From Alphaproteobacteria bacterium (GTDB lineage Bacteria; Pseudomonadota; Alphaproteobacteria; Micropepsales; Micropepsaceae): DNA of 62,869 nt. The position numbers were made by a program, and so were the translations under genes. Below the pieces are notes generated by a model, which did no database searches, had not been told where the DNA came from, and saw nothing but the letters and a program-made list of their open reading frames with translations. Of this stretch, positions 18,955-27,261 are shown one piece after another. The DNA is taken from positions 1 through 62,869 of the forward strand of contig JAFKFG010000032.1 of assembly GCA_017307355.1 (NCBI GenBank), written 5' to 3'. Each line of letters begins with the position of its first letter. Within the stretch, counting starts at the first letter, position 1.

Positions 18955-19731
18955 ATGAGCGATCTTCGCAACGCGCCGATGATGCCGGAAGAAATTCGCA
19001 CCGAATCCGGCTTCGGCGAGACACACGCCATCATCGACAATGGCGGGCTTTCCAGTTTCCATCATTTCGAGGAAAAAGAGGAAGGCAGCAATACCACCAA
19101 GATGATCGGCGGCGGCCTGGTGGTTGCCTTGCTGTTGGGCGCGGCGGGCTTTTATGCCTTCAGCGGTTCAACCAGCGCGCCCGTCGCGATGAAGGCGCCG
19201 GCCTCGCAGGTCGCGTCGAACGCCCCGATTCAAACAGCGCCCGCAACGCCTCCGACCGCGACACCAGCGCCCGACATGACGGCCCCGGCGGATTCGAGCA
19301 TGACGACGAAGTCGCCTTATGACGCCGCCTCCGCCGCGAAAAGCAGTGACATCGCCAGCGCCGCGCCCGACGTGAAAGCGGACAAGCCTGTAAAGACGGC
19401 CCATGTCAGCAAGGACGAGGCGGCTTTGAATCAGGCGGAATCGGAACAGACCGCGCAGCTGAACAAGGCGGCCGATCTGGCGACCAAGAACGGTTCGGGG
19501 CCAGTGCCTCTGACACAGGTTGCGCCGCCCTCTGACGTCGCCGCCGTCACTCCGGCGCCGGACGCGACGCCGCTGCCGACCCCGCCCGCGCCTCCGGCCT
19601 CCTCTGTGGCCAGCAATGGTCAGCCTGCGCCGCAATCGAGCGCCGGCGCCGAAGACATCCCCGCTGCCCCGGTGATGACGCCCGAGCAGCAGCCGGCACA
19701 GCCGGACGCATCGCCGGCCCAGCCGCAATAA
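18955..19731 (+). CDS. Membrane-anchored Pro/Ala-rich protein of unknown function
   Basis: A 258-residue protein not recognised by family. The N-terminal ~48 residues are acidic and presumably cytoplasmic; a single membrane helix follows (about 50-70, MIGGGLVVALLLGAAGFYAF). The rest is a long low-complexity Ala/Pro/Thr/Ser-rich segment, probably disordered in the periplasm, ending in a Gln/Pro-rich tail. The layout recalls tether or TonB-like spanning proteins but there is no TonB C-terminal domain. The ATG at 18955 has GGGCAGGA upstream. A strong terminator follows at once. Confidence 0.7.
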   Translation: MSDLRNAPMMPEEIRTESGFGETHAIIDNGGLSSFHHFEEKEEGSNTTKMIGGGLVVALLLGAAGFYAFSGSTSAPVAMKAPASQVASNAPIQTAPATPPTATPAPDMTAPADSSMTTKSPYDAASAAKSSDIASAAPDVKADKPVKTAHVSKDEAALNQAESEQTAQLNKAADLATKNGSGPVPLTQVAPPSDVAAVTPAPDATPLPTPPAPPASSVASNGQPAPQSSAGAEDIPAAPVMTPEQQPAQPDASPAQPQ

Positions 19732-19745
19732 TTGAAGACGAAGAA

Positions 19746-19782
19746 GAAGCGCCTCAGCGGAATATCGCTGGGGCGCTTTTTT
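19746..19782 (+). terminator. Rho-independent terminator
   Basis: Stem GCGCC-T-CAGCG / CGCTG-G-GGCGC with an AATAT loop, followed by TTTTTT. It ends the 18955-19731 transcript. The stop codon of the opposing hydrolase gene lies inside the stem. Confidence 0.9.
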
Positions 19783-20680
19783 GCAGGAAATCGTCGAACG
19801 CCGACCAGAAGCGGTCGCGCAATTCGTCCCGCTCCATCAGGATTTCATGCTCGGCGCCGGCGATTTCGACGAATTGCGCGTTCGGCATGCGCGCGGCAAA
19901 GGCTGCCGCGGCAGGCGTCTCGCAGACACGGTCCTGCCCGGCGCCGAAAATGATGGACCTGGTCGCGATCGCTTCGGCATAGCCGGGGCGGCGCATCCGC
20001 GCGATGGACCGGATCGCGGCGGCGAGCCAGCTCCAGGTGGGAGCGTTGAGGCGCAATTCGGGATTGGCCTTGAGCAGCGCCTGGTTGCGGGCATAGCGGA
20101 CGGGATCGGAGGTCACGATCTGTTGCGCGAAAGACTGGGTCAACTGATCGCGCGTGCCCATGCCCCAGACGAATTCGGGTGAGGGGGCGTTGCGGTTGAG
20201 CGTGCGCGCGATGGCTTCCACCATCCATCCGGGCGTGCCGCGAAAATTGATCCCCAGCATGGGGGCGCAAAAGACGGCGGCGGCGAATTCGCCCGGCACG
20301 TCGTGCAGCCGGCGCAGCAGGATATTGCCGCCCATCGAATGGGCCATGGCCATCCGGGGCAGGCCGGTCGGATCGGCCAGGGTGCGGATCACGGCCTCCA
20401 GATCCCGATCGTAAGCCGCGAAATCCTCGATATGGGCTTTCCGGGCATCGGGCAGCCGGCGGTCCGAACCGCCCTGGCCCCGCCAGTCGAAGGTGACGAC
20501 CGAAAAGCCCCGCCCGCGCAATTCGTCGATCACTTCGAAATATTTCTCGATGAATTCGGTCTGGCCGTTGAGCAAAAGGCAAAGCACGCGCGGCCGGTCG
20601 GCATCGAAACGCGCCGCGCGCAGCCGGACCGCGTCTGCGGCGATGAAGAAAGGCCGGAAGTCTTGCGCGGCGGGGATCAT
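19754..20680 (-). CDS. Alpha/beta hydrolase, lysophospholipase (PldB)-like
   Basis: A 308-residue serine hydrolase. The nucleophile elbow is AHSMGGN (about Ser117), preceded by VTFDWRGQGGSDR; the acid and His are in the GAGQDRVC and AGAEHEIL segments near the C-terminus. This arrangement fits lysophospholipase L2/monoacylglycerol lipase-type enzymes that cut acyl chains from lysolipids. No signal peptide, so cytoplasmic or membrane-associated. The last codons run into the terminator of the opposite gene. It is divergent from the small membrane protein at 20728, 47 bp apart. Confidence 0.82.
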   Translation of the reverse strand: MIPAAQDFRPFFIAADAVRLRAARFDADRPRVLCLLLNGQTEFIEKYFEVIDELRGRGFSVVTFDWRGQGGSDRRLPDARKAHIEDFAAYDRDLEAVIRTLADPTGLPRMAMAHSMGGNILLRRLHDVPGEFAAAVFCAPMLGINFRGTPGWMVEAIARTLNRNAPSPEFVWGMGTRDQLTQSFAQQIVTSDPVRYARNQALLKANPELRLNAPTWSWLAAAIRSIARMRRPGYAEAIATRSIIFGAGQDRVCETPAAAAFAARMPNAQFVEIAGAEHEILMERDELRDRFWSAFDDFLQKSAPAIFR

Positions 20681-20727
20681 CGGACCTCGAGTTTGCGCAG
20701 GCGCCCGCTTGCGTTCAAGCTCGGACC

Positions 20728-21099
20728 ATGAAGAGCGAACGCGACGCGCTGGGCTGGTGCTGTTTTCTGATCCATGTCGCCGCCCTGGCCGCCGCGGTGC
20801 TGGGCTGGCTCTGGCCGGGGCGCGGCTGGCTTGTCTTTTACCTCATCTATCTGCCGGTGATGTTTCTGCATTGGAAGCTCAACCGCGGCGCCTGCATTCT
20901 CAACAATCTGGAAAACTGGTTGCGCCATCGCCGCTGGCGGGCGCCCGAAACCAATCGCGAGGAAGGCGCCTGGCTGCGCACGCTTCTGGCGGACACCACC
21001 GGCATCGCGCTCACACAAGCGCGGATGGATGCGGTGATCTATGCCGCGATGGCGCTGTTCTGGCTGTTGGGGCTGGCGCGCTGGACGGGAAAATTCTGA
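20728..21099 (+). CDS. Small integral membrane protein of unknown function
   Basis: A 123-residue protein with three probable membrane helices (about 8-28, 32-48 and 101-118) and a basic central loop (NRGACILNNLENWLRHRRWR). I do not recognise a family with confidence; the NRGxCILNNLEN loop suggests a conserved DUF. It is divergent from the lysophospholipase-like gene and upstream of hsp20, which has its own promoter. Function unknown. Confidence 0.65.
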   Translation: MKSERDALGWCCFLIHVAALAAAVLGWLWPGRGWLVFYLIYLPVMFLHWKLNRGACILNNLENWLRHRRWRAPETNREEGAWLRTLLADTTGIALTQARMDAVIYAAMALFWLLGLARWTGKF

Positions 21100-21121
21100 C
21101 CGTCCGATGCCTGCGCCGGGG

Positions 21122-21150
21122 CTTGAAGGCTGTGGTTCCATGCCCATCTA
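21122..21150 (+). promoter_or_regulatory. Sigma-32 (RpoH)-type heat-shock promoter for hsp20
   Basis: CTTGAA at 21122-21127 and CCCATCTA at 21143-21150, 15 bp apart, match the RpoH consensus (CTTGAA, then CCCATnT). The site is 61 bp upstream of the hsp20 start codon. Confidence 0.75.
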
Positions 21151-21184
21151 GAAGCTGTTCCGGGGGCGTTCTGCACCGGAAAAA

Positions 21185-21222
21185 CGCAACGCTTTCAGGA
21201 GGTTGTACCCATGCGTCTGGAT
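21185..21222 (+). promoter_or_regulatory. Possible 5'-UTR hairpin over the hsp20 ribosome-binding site
   Basis: ACGCA and CAAC upstream can pair with GTTG (just after AGGAG) and TGCGT (beginning at the second base of the ATG), placing the Shine-Dalgarno and start codon in one hairpin. This is the arrangement of RNA thermometers of small heat-shock genes. It is read by eye only; the stems are short. Confidence 0.4.
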
Positions 21223-21651
21223 TATTCGCCTTTCTTCCGTTCCACTGTCGGCTTCGACCGTCTTCTCGATCTGCTCGAGAGTGCCGACACGGCCCAGGGC
21301 TATCCGCCCTACAATATCGAGCGCAGCGACGAGAATAATTATCGCGTCACCATCGCCGCCGCCGGCTTCGCCGAAAAGGATCTCAGTGTCGAAGTCGCCG
21401 ATGGCGTATTGACCGTCACCGGCAAGCGCGACGATGCGGCCAAGCCCGCCTATCTGCATCAGGGCATCGCCGGCCGCGGCTTCGAACGCAAATTCCAGCT
21501 GGCCGAGCATGTCGAAGTCAAAGGCGCCAAGCTCGAGAATGGCCTGCTCCATGTCGATCTGGAGCGCGTCGTGCCCGAAGCCAAGAAGCCCCGCCGCATC
21601 ACCATCAACGCGCCGGAGCTCAAGACCATCGAAGGCAGCAAGGCTGCTTAA
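21211..21651 (+). CDS. Small heat-shock protein Hsp20 (IbpA family)
   Basis: A 146-residue alpha-crystallin-type chaperone. The N-terminus ([23 protein letters not shown]) and YPPYNIE are typical of the IbpA/HspD group. The alpha-crystallin domain spans about residues 35-130, with [12 protein letters not shown], a [13 protein letters not shown] strand and [11 protein letters not shown]. It holds unfolding proteins for refolding by DnaK/ClpB. An AGGAGG Shine-Dalgarno precedes the ATG. A heat-shock promoter lies upstream; the short leader may act as a thermosensor. Confidence 0.93.
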   Translation: MRLDYSPFFRSTVGFDRLLDLLESADTAQGYPPYNIERSDENNYRVTIAAAGFAEKDLSVEVADGVLTVTGKRDDAAKPAYLHQGIAGRGFERKFQLAEHVEVKGAKLENGLLHVDLERVVPEAKKPRRITINAPELKTIEGSKAA

Positions 21652-21661
21652 TTTTTTTCTG

Positions 21662-21740
21662 CCCCCATCTGTCTTCCTCGGGATAAATCCTCGGAAGACA
21701 TCTTCCCCCGCCAATGGCTTCGCCATGCGGGGGAAGAAAG
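21662..21740 (-). repeat. Intergenic palindromic repeat, family 1, copy D
   Basis: Inverted copy of the 2334-2412 element: CCCCCATCTGTCTTCC, stem TTCCTCGG..CGGAAG, then CTTCCCCCGC..GCGGGGGAAG around a CCAATGGCTTCGCCAT loop. It lies 10 bp after the hsp20 stop, before that gene's terminator. Confidence 0.8.
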
Positions 21741-21757
21741 CTGGTGGTCGCTTCTAA

Positions 21758-21795
21758 CAAGGCGGGATGTCGAAATCGGCACCCGCCTTTTTTTC
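21758..21795 (+). terminator. Rho-independent terminator downstream of hsp20
   Basis: AAGGCGGG pairs with CCCGCCTT around a loop that adds TG/CA pairing, followed by a T-tract of seven. It sits beyond repeat copy D, so the repeat is probably transcribed with hsp20. Confidence 0.85.
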
Positions 21796-21807
21796 GATGC
21801 AAAGCTG

Positions 21808-21893
21808 AGGCCCGCCTCCCCCGCGTGCGCGTAGCGCACTGGTGGGGGAGGTGCCCGTAGCAACCTCTCGAGGTTGCGTAGGGCGGAGGGGGA
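21808..21893 (+). repeat. Intergenic palindromic repeat, family 2, copy A
   Basis: About 86 bp with two hairpins: CCTCCCCCGC-GTGCGC..GCGCAC-TGGGGGAGG, then GCCCGTAGCAACC..GGTTGCGTAGGGC, ending GGAGGGGGA. A second copy lies at 57298-57383. The CCCCCGC/GCGGGGG core is shared with family 1. It abuts the stop codon of the pentapeptide-repeat gene. Confidence 0.75.
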
Positions 21894-21895
21894 AA

Positions 21896-23158
21896 TTAAG
21901 CAGACTCCGCAAATAACATCGGCAGCTTCGCGCCCAGGAAATTCACATCCGTCAGATCCGCGTCGCGGAAATCGGCGCCGGTGAGATTGCCATAGGCGAA
22001 GTCGCAGCCCGCCATCTGTGCCCGGCGCAGATCCGCGCCGTGGAAATCGGCGTAACGCGCTTCGGCATTGTCCAGGCGCGCCGGCAGCAGCCGGTCGCCG
22101 GTGATGAGCAGCGGGCCGAGATTGGTGTCGCTGAGATCGGCATGGCTGAGCTTGGTGCCGGACAGGTTGACCCCGCGCAGATCCGCGCCATGCAGCTTGG
22201 CGCTGCGCAGATCGGCACCCGCCAGATTGCTGCCCTGAAGCGAGGCGCCTTCCAGATTGACGCCATAGAGAACCACGCCCGGCGCGATCAGCGCGGTGAG
22301 CCGGGCATGCGATAGATTGCGCACCCGGCGTAAGTCCAGCCCGGACAGATCGGCGGGCGCACCGTCGCGCCCATCGCTCAGCGCCCAACGCGCATGGGTT
22401 TCCAGCATGTCCTCAATCCGCTTGGTCTCGTCCGGATCCGGTTCGCTTTTGTCGGTGAGGGTGTGGGAAAGATCGGCGCCATGGGTGTTGGCGAAATCCA
22501 TGCGCGCGCCCACCAGGATCGCGCCCGCCAGATCCGCGCCCGTCAGGTCGCAGCCCGACAGGTCGGCATTCTCCAGATTGGCGCCGGTCAGGCGCGCCTG
22601 GCGCAGATTGGCGCGGGTGAGGCGGCAACCTTTCATCACCGCGTCGGTGAAGTCGGCTTGCACCGCCATCGCGCCGGTCAGCTTGGCGCGCTCCAGATTG
22701 GCGGAGTTGAGCATGGCGGACGGAAGCTCGGATGGCTTGGCGTCATGCTGCAGGGTGCGCAGATTGCCGTGCCGGTCCCTGGTCATGATGGCGCCTTCGC
22801 GGAAATCCGCTTCGTAAAGGTCGGTGCCCATCAGATTGGCGCCTCTGAGCGAGGCCCCCCGAAGGTCGGCGCGGCGCATGAAGGCATTGACCAGATTGGC
22901 GCGGCGCAGATCCGCGCCGAAAAAGCTCGCGGCATCCAGTCGCGCGCCCGCCAGGTTGGCTTCTTCCAGCACCGCGCCGGTGAAGTCCGCGTCAGCCAGG
23001 TTGCGCCCGGCCAGGTCCAGCCCCGACAGGTCGCAATAGGTGAAAGAGGCCCGCGCCCCGCCCAGCCGGCCGGAATAGAGCATTTCGTGGCGGTCGGCGG
23101 CTGCCGAAACCTCCTTCTGGGTCAATTTTGCGAGGCTGGTATGCCGGCCCGGATTCAT
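21896..23158 (-). CDS. Pentapeptide-repeat protein
   Basis: A 420-residue protein with two long runs of A(D/N)LxX pentapeptides, about residues 38-120 and 145-235, and a third at 270-415 after a charged linker (DKSEPDPDETKRIEDMLETHARWALSDG, given by its ends). Such runs form a right-handed quadrilateral beta-helix. Known members include DNA-mimicking gyrase protectors (Qnr, MfpA) and effectors, but most have no assigned function. There is no signal peptide or membrane helix. The linker resembles the middle segment of other alphaproteobacterial pentapeptide proteins. It is divergent from the autotransporter. Confidence 0.9.
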   Translation of the reverse strand: MNPGRHTSLAKLTQKEVSAAADRHEMLYSGRLGGARASFTYCDLSGLDLAGRNLADADFTGAVLEEANLAGARLDAASFFGADLRRANLVNAFMRRADLRGASLRGANLMGTDLYEADFREGAIMTRDRHGNLRTLQHDAKPSELPSAMLNSANLERAKLTGAMAVQADFTDAVMKGCRLTRANLRQARLTGANLENADLSGCDLTGADLAGAILVGARMDFANTHGADLSHTLTDKSEPDPDETKRIEDMLETHARWALSDGRDGAPADLSGLDLRRVRNLSHARLTALIAPGVVLYGVNLEGASLQGSNLAGADLRSAKLHGADLRGVNLSGTKLSHADLSDTNLGPLLITGDRLLPARLDNAEARYADFHGADLRRAQMAGCDFAYGNLTGADFRDADLTDVNFLGAKLPMLFAESA

Positions 23159-23403
23159 GAGGAAACAACACTCGGGTTAAGCCTTTTTCATGCGCAAGTG
23201 TGGGCGGAAACGGGCTAACACCCGATTAAGACGTGAAAATTTGCTGTTGAACGGCGGCGCGGGCCGGGTACAAAGGCGGGCCGGGACCGGGCCCGGACGG
23301 TTAAGTGCGGAAAGCCCGAAACGGCTGGAGCCCGATCGGAGCCAGATCAAGGGTTTGCGCGGATACCGCGGGCGTCCTTGGCCAATACAACGAGGTTTGG
23401 ATT

Positions 23404-26400
23404 TTGACGAAGCACCGCCTGATGCTTTCCGCCGCCACGGCCGCTTTGCTGGCCGCGCCCCTGACGATTTCCGCGGGCCATGCGGCGACCACCATCACCG
23501 ACACCCGTAAAGAGGCCGTCAACACCACCAGCCTGGGCGATATCACCATCAGTTCGGGCGGGGTGGACATCAAGGCGGCGAGCCCCGCCGTGATCATCAA
23601 TTCCAACAATTTCCTGCTCAACCAGGGCACGATTTCCAACCAGGACACGGCCGGCGCCATCGGCGTTTCGGTCGATACCAGCGCGGGCGACATCGTCAAC
23701 AGCTCCGGCCTCACCAACCTGGGCAGCATCAACCTTACCGGGAAAGGCACCGGCAAATCGGCGATCTTTATCGGCGGCGGCCACACTTTCTACGCGCCGA
23801 TCACCCTTAACAACGTCATCAGCACCACCGGCGCCACCGTGGCGGGCTCGACCGTTTCGGTGGTGGGCGACACCAGCAATATCTTCACCCTGGTCCAGGG
23901 CACCACCATCGACGGCGATGTGACCTTGGGCGGCTCGATGATCCAGAGCGCCAGCGACAAATCCACCACCAACGGCAACACGGCCGTCGCCATTGAAGGC
24001 AATCTCAACGGCAATCTCATCATCGGCCAGGGCGCGGCCCTGACCTCGGTGGGCAACCAGGCGCGCGGCATCGTCGTGCTGGGCCCGATCGCGCCTTGCG
24101 CGAACAATTCGGCCCTGGGTTATACCTGCGCCAATTCCGGCACGGCGACCGCCTCGACGGGCGTTTTCGCCAATTACGGCTCCATCTCCGTGTTGGGCAC
24201 CATCAATCCCAACCGCAAGGGCGGCAATTTCGAAAGCGGCAGCGCCGTCATCATCGGCAGCTCGGTTGCCGGCGGCTTCTTCAACGCCGGACCCTCGACC
24301 TCCAACGGCGCCACGCCCGTCGCCGTCATTTCCGGCAATGGCGACATCATCAGCAGCAGCAGCGGTTCGGTCTTCGCGCCGGTGTTGCTGATCGATCCGT
24401 CGCAGACCGTGTCCTCGCTCAATCCCACCGTGCGCGGTCCCGCCATTCTGGGTCCGGTCGGCACCCAGGTCGACTCCGTCGATGGCGGCAAAGGCTATGC
24501 CTTCATCAACCATGGCACGATTTCCGGCCAGCCCATCGATCTGGATGTGAGCGCGCTGGCCGTGGCCATCCAGGGCTCGTCCGCCGTCAATTTCACCTGC
24601 CTCAGCGGCACTGCGGGAAGCTGCACCGGCGCCACCCCGGGCACTTTCACGACCTCGGGCGGCCTGCTCAACACCGGCACGATCCGCGCCCAGGCCCAGA
24701 CCAAGGAAGATACCACCTCCAGCATCGGCGCCACCGGCCTTTATGTGGGCGCCTTCACCACGGTTCCCCGGTTGGATGTCGCGGGCGAGTTCGTCACCAG
24801 CGGCAGCTATACCTCCGGTGTGATCAGCGCCGCCGTGGTCGGCCCGGGCGGCGGCATCGCCACCGCGGTGCAGATCGGCGACCAGGCGGTGGTGCCCCAG
24901 ATCGACGTCCTGCAGCACGGCTCGATCTCGGCCAATGTGCGCACCAGCACGATTTCGCCCAACGCCATCAATGCGCCGACCTCATCGCCCTTCAACCAGA
25001 CCGCCACCGCCATCCTGGACCAGTCCGGCAGCGTCAAGCTGATCAACAATGCGGGCCTGATCGCCGCCCTCACCACGGTGCAGACGCCCGCGGCCAATGC
25101 CGCGGTGGTGAACAACACGCTGGCGATCAACCTGCTCGCCGGCTCGACGGGCAATACCGTCATCAACAATAGCGGCATCATCGAAGGCGATGTGCTGTTC
25201 AATTCCGGCGGCGGCCACAACACGCTGAATGTCGGCAATGTCGGCGACGCCACCAATCCCAACGACAATAGCGGCAACGCCAACACCGCGATCACCGCGA
25301 TACAGGGCTCCGCCGTTTCGAACACGCCCTTCAATTATGCCAGCGTGACCGGGCGCATCAGCAGCACGCTTTCCGGCGCGCCGCCCACCAGCGTCACCAA
25401 CCTGATCAATTTCGGCTCGGGCACCGGCAACCTGCTGCATGTGGGCGGCTTCGGCTATGTCAACAGCGTGATCGCGTCGGGCCCGGGCGGCCTCGACATC
25501 CATGTCGACAATAACGGCCAGCTGTTCATGGCCGCGCCCACCGGCCAATCCGTCAACGCCCACGACCTGATCGTGTCCAATGGCGGCACCATCGGTCTGT
25601 CGCTGACGCAAGTGAATGCGGCGTCGGTGACGCCCGTGGTTCTGGCCGCCAACAACGGCACCTCCGATCCCACGGTCAGCCTGTCCAACGCCATTATCGG
25701 CCTGAAGCTGGGCAGCTTCATCTCATCCGGCACCACGGCGGCATCGACCGCCAATCCGACCCGCCAGACCATCACCCTGATCCGCTCGTCGACGGTGATC
25801 ACCGACACCACGCTGGCCCAGCAGAATGCCAGCCTGTCGCAGAACATCCCGTTCCTGTTCGAATCGCAGACCGACACGGCCGGCAACAGCGCCGGCGTGC
25901 CCGATCCCCTGTCCTTCAACAGCACGGGCACGGATTTGATCCTCACGCTACTGCCCCGCTCCACCGGCGCCACCAATGCCGACGGCACGCCCGGCCTCAA
26001 TCTCAGCGGCGATGCCAGGCAGGTCTTTCCCTTTGCCGCCGCGGCGCTGGCCAACGATCCGGAACTGGGCGCGGCGATCGGCTCGAACATGACGGTCTAC
26101 AAGACCAACGGCGTGCCCTCGAGCGGCATCAACATCGCCGCCAGCCAGCAGAAGGCCCAGCAATTCTTCTCGCAGATGACCCCCGACGTTTCGGGCGGCA
26201 CCCGCCAGGTCGCCATTCTTCTCACCGACCAGGCCACCGGTCCGGTGGCGGCCCGCCAGCGGCTGCTCCGCTCCTATGCCGACCAGCCCGGCGAACTGAC
26301 GCTGTGGAGCGAGGAGTTTGTCGGCAACATCAACAACAAGGGGCGCGCCGACGCCAACGGCACCTTGACCAATTACAAGGATCACGGCTTCGGCTTCTCG

Positions 26401-27156
26401 CTGGGCCTGGATTCCGGCTCGGCGCGCGGCGGCTGGTTCGGCGGCGCGATCAGCTATTATTCGGGCGATGTCAGCCAGACTTTGCCGCACAAAAGCCTCA
26501 CCCATGAGCAATGGTACATGCTCACCGGCTATAGCGACTGGCGCGGCAAGCATATCTTCCTCGACACCACCGGCAGCCTTGCCTATGGCAGCTTCGACGG
26601 TTCCCGCTCGATGGTGGCCGGCGATGTGAGCCGCACCGCGGTCGGCAAGCGCGCCGCCCTGATGGGCGCCCTGGGCGCCACCGGCGGTGTCTTCCTCAAA
26701 TACGGCTTCCTCGACATCCTGCCGCATATCGCGCTCGACGGGCTGACAAGCCGCGAAGAGGGCTATACCGAAACCGGCGGCGGCGACGGCCTCGACCTGC
26801 AGGTCGCGCCTTACTATGCCAATTCGCTGCGCGGTTCGATCGGCAGCGATTTCAAGACCAGCTTCAACATGTTCGGCGCCACGATCTCGCCGGAAGCGCG
26901 GCTGGGCTATCGCTACGACGTCGCCAATTCGCCGGTGAAGCTGAAAGCCGGCTTCGTCTCGACCGGCGGCCTCAACACGCCGGGCAACGCCTTCACCTTT
27001 GTCGGCCCCGATCCCGACAGCGGCAACGCCGTGGCCGGCTTCTCGCTGGGCGCGGGTACCGACACTTGGCATTTGGGCGTCAATTACGACTGGATCCGCG
27101 GCAATAACGGATCAACGACCCAAGTCGGCACCCTCACGCTCCTGGGCCGCATCTGA
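23404..27156 (+). CDS. Autotransporter (type Va), outer-membrane beta-barrel protein
   Basis: A 1250-residue type V secretion protein. A signal peptide (LMLSAATAALLAAPLTISAGHA) is followed by a ~900-residue passenger rich in short Gly/Asn/Ser/Thr strands with recurring ..LxNxGTI.. units, as in right-handed beta-helices. The C-terminal ~280 residues (from about YADQPGELTLWSEEFVG) form the translocator barrel. The chain ends TLTLLGRI rather than in Phe/Trp, a slightly unusual last strand. The TTG at 23404 is chosen because ACGAGG lies eight bases upstream; ATG 23422 is the alternative. The passenger contains one CLSGTAGSC pair. Probably a surface adhesin or enzyme; no catalytic motif seen. Confidence 0.85.
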   Translation: MTKHRLMLSAATAALLAAPLTISAGHAATTITDTRKEAVNTTSLGDITISSGGVDIKAASPAVIINSNNFLLNQGTISNQDTAGAIGVSVDTSAGDIVNSSGLTNLGSINLTGKGTGKSAIFIGGGHTFYAPITLNNVISTTGATVAGSTVSVVGDTSNIFTLVQGTTIDGDVTLGGSMIQSASDKSTTNGNTAVAIEGNLNGNLIIGQGAALTSVGNQARGIVVLGPIAPCANNSALGYTCANSGTATASTGVFANYGSISVLGTINPNRKGGNFESGSAVIIGSSVAGGFFNAGPSTSNGATPVAVISGNGDIISSSSGSVFAPVLLIDPSQTVSSLNPTVRGPAILGPVGTQVDSVDGGKGYAFINHGTISGQPIDLDVSALAVAIQGSSAVNFTCLSGTAGSCTGATPGTFTTSGGLLNTGTIRAQAQTKEDTTSSIGATGLYVGAFTTVPRLDVAGEFVTSGSYTSGVISAAVVGPGGGIATAVQIGDQAVVPQIDVLQHGSISANVRTSTISPNAINAPTSSPFNQTATAILDQSGSVKLINNAGLIAALTTVQTPAANAAVVNNTLAINLLAGSTGNTVINNSGIIEGDVLFNSGGGHNTLNVGNVGDATNPNDNSGNANTAITAIQGSAVSNTPFNYASVTGRISSTLSGAPPTSVTNLINFGSGTGNLLHVGGFGYVNSVIASGPGGLDIHVDNNGQLFMAAPTGQSVNAHDLIVSNGGTIGLSLTQVNAASVTPVVLAANNGTSDPTVSLSNAIIGLKLGSFISSGTTAASTANPTRQTITLIRSSTVITDTTLAQQNASLSQNIPFLFESQTDTAGNSAGVPDPLSFNSTGTDLILTLLPRSTGATNADGTPGLNLSGDARQVFPFAAAALANDPELGAAIGSNMTVYKTNGVPSSGINIAASQQKAQQFFSQMTPDVSGGTRQVAILLTDQATGPVAARQRLLRSYADQPGELTLWSEEFVGNINNKGRADANGTLTNYKDHGFGFSLGLDSGSARGGWFGGAISYYSGDVSQTLPHKSLTHEQWYMLTGYSDWRGKHIFLDTTGSLAYGSFDGSRSMVAGDVSRTAVGKRAALMGALGATGGVFLKYGFLDILPHIALDGLTSREEGYTETGGGDGLDLQVAPYYANSLRGSIGSDFKTSFNMFGATISPEARLGYRYDVANSPVKLKAGFVSTGGLNTPGNAFTFVGPDPDSGNAVAGFSLGAGTDTWHLGVNYDWIRGNNGSTTQVGTLTLLGRI

Positions 27157-27257
27157 CGCGGGTCTTTTGGTCCCTGAGGGCGTCGCGCCTCCTCACGTGC
27201 TGACGCACGCTCCGGGGGACGCTCCTGCTCAGGAACCAAAATCCCTCGCGTCAGCGA
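27157..27257 (+). repeat. Intergenic palindromic repeat, family 3, copy B
   Basis: About 101 bp right after the autotransporter stop. TTTTGGTCCCTGAG (5') and CTCAGGAACCAAAA (3') are inverted repeats closing a long hairpin that contains GTCGCGC, CACGTGCTGACGCACGCTCCG (given as blocks) and GACGCTCCT. The same block order occurs at 17887-17990. Confidence 0.7.
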
Positions 27258-27261
27258 GTGC

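Noticed and set aside
23347..24918. 523-codon open frame antisense to the autotransporter
   Set aside because: Shadow of the Gly/Asn/Thr-rich passenger repeats; no protein-like hydrophobic pattern.
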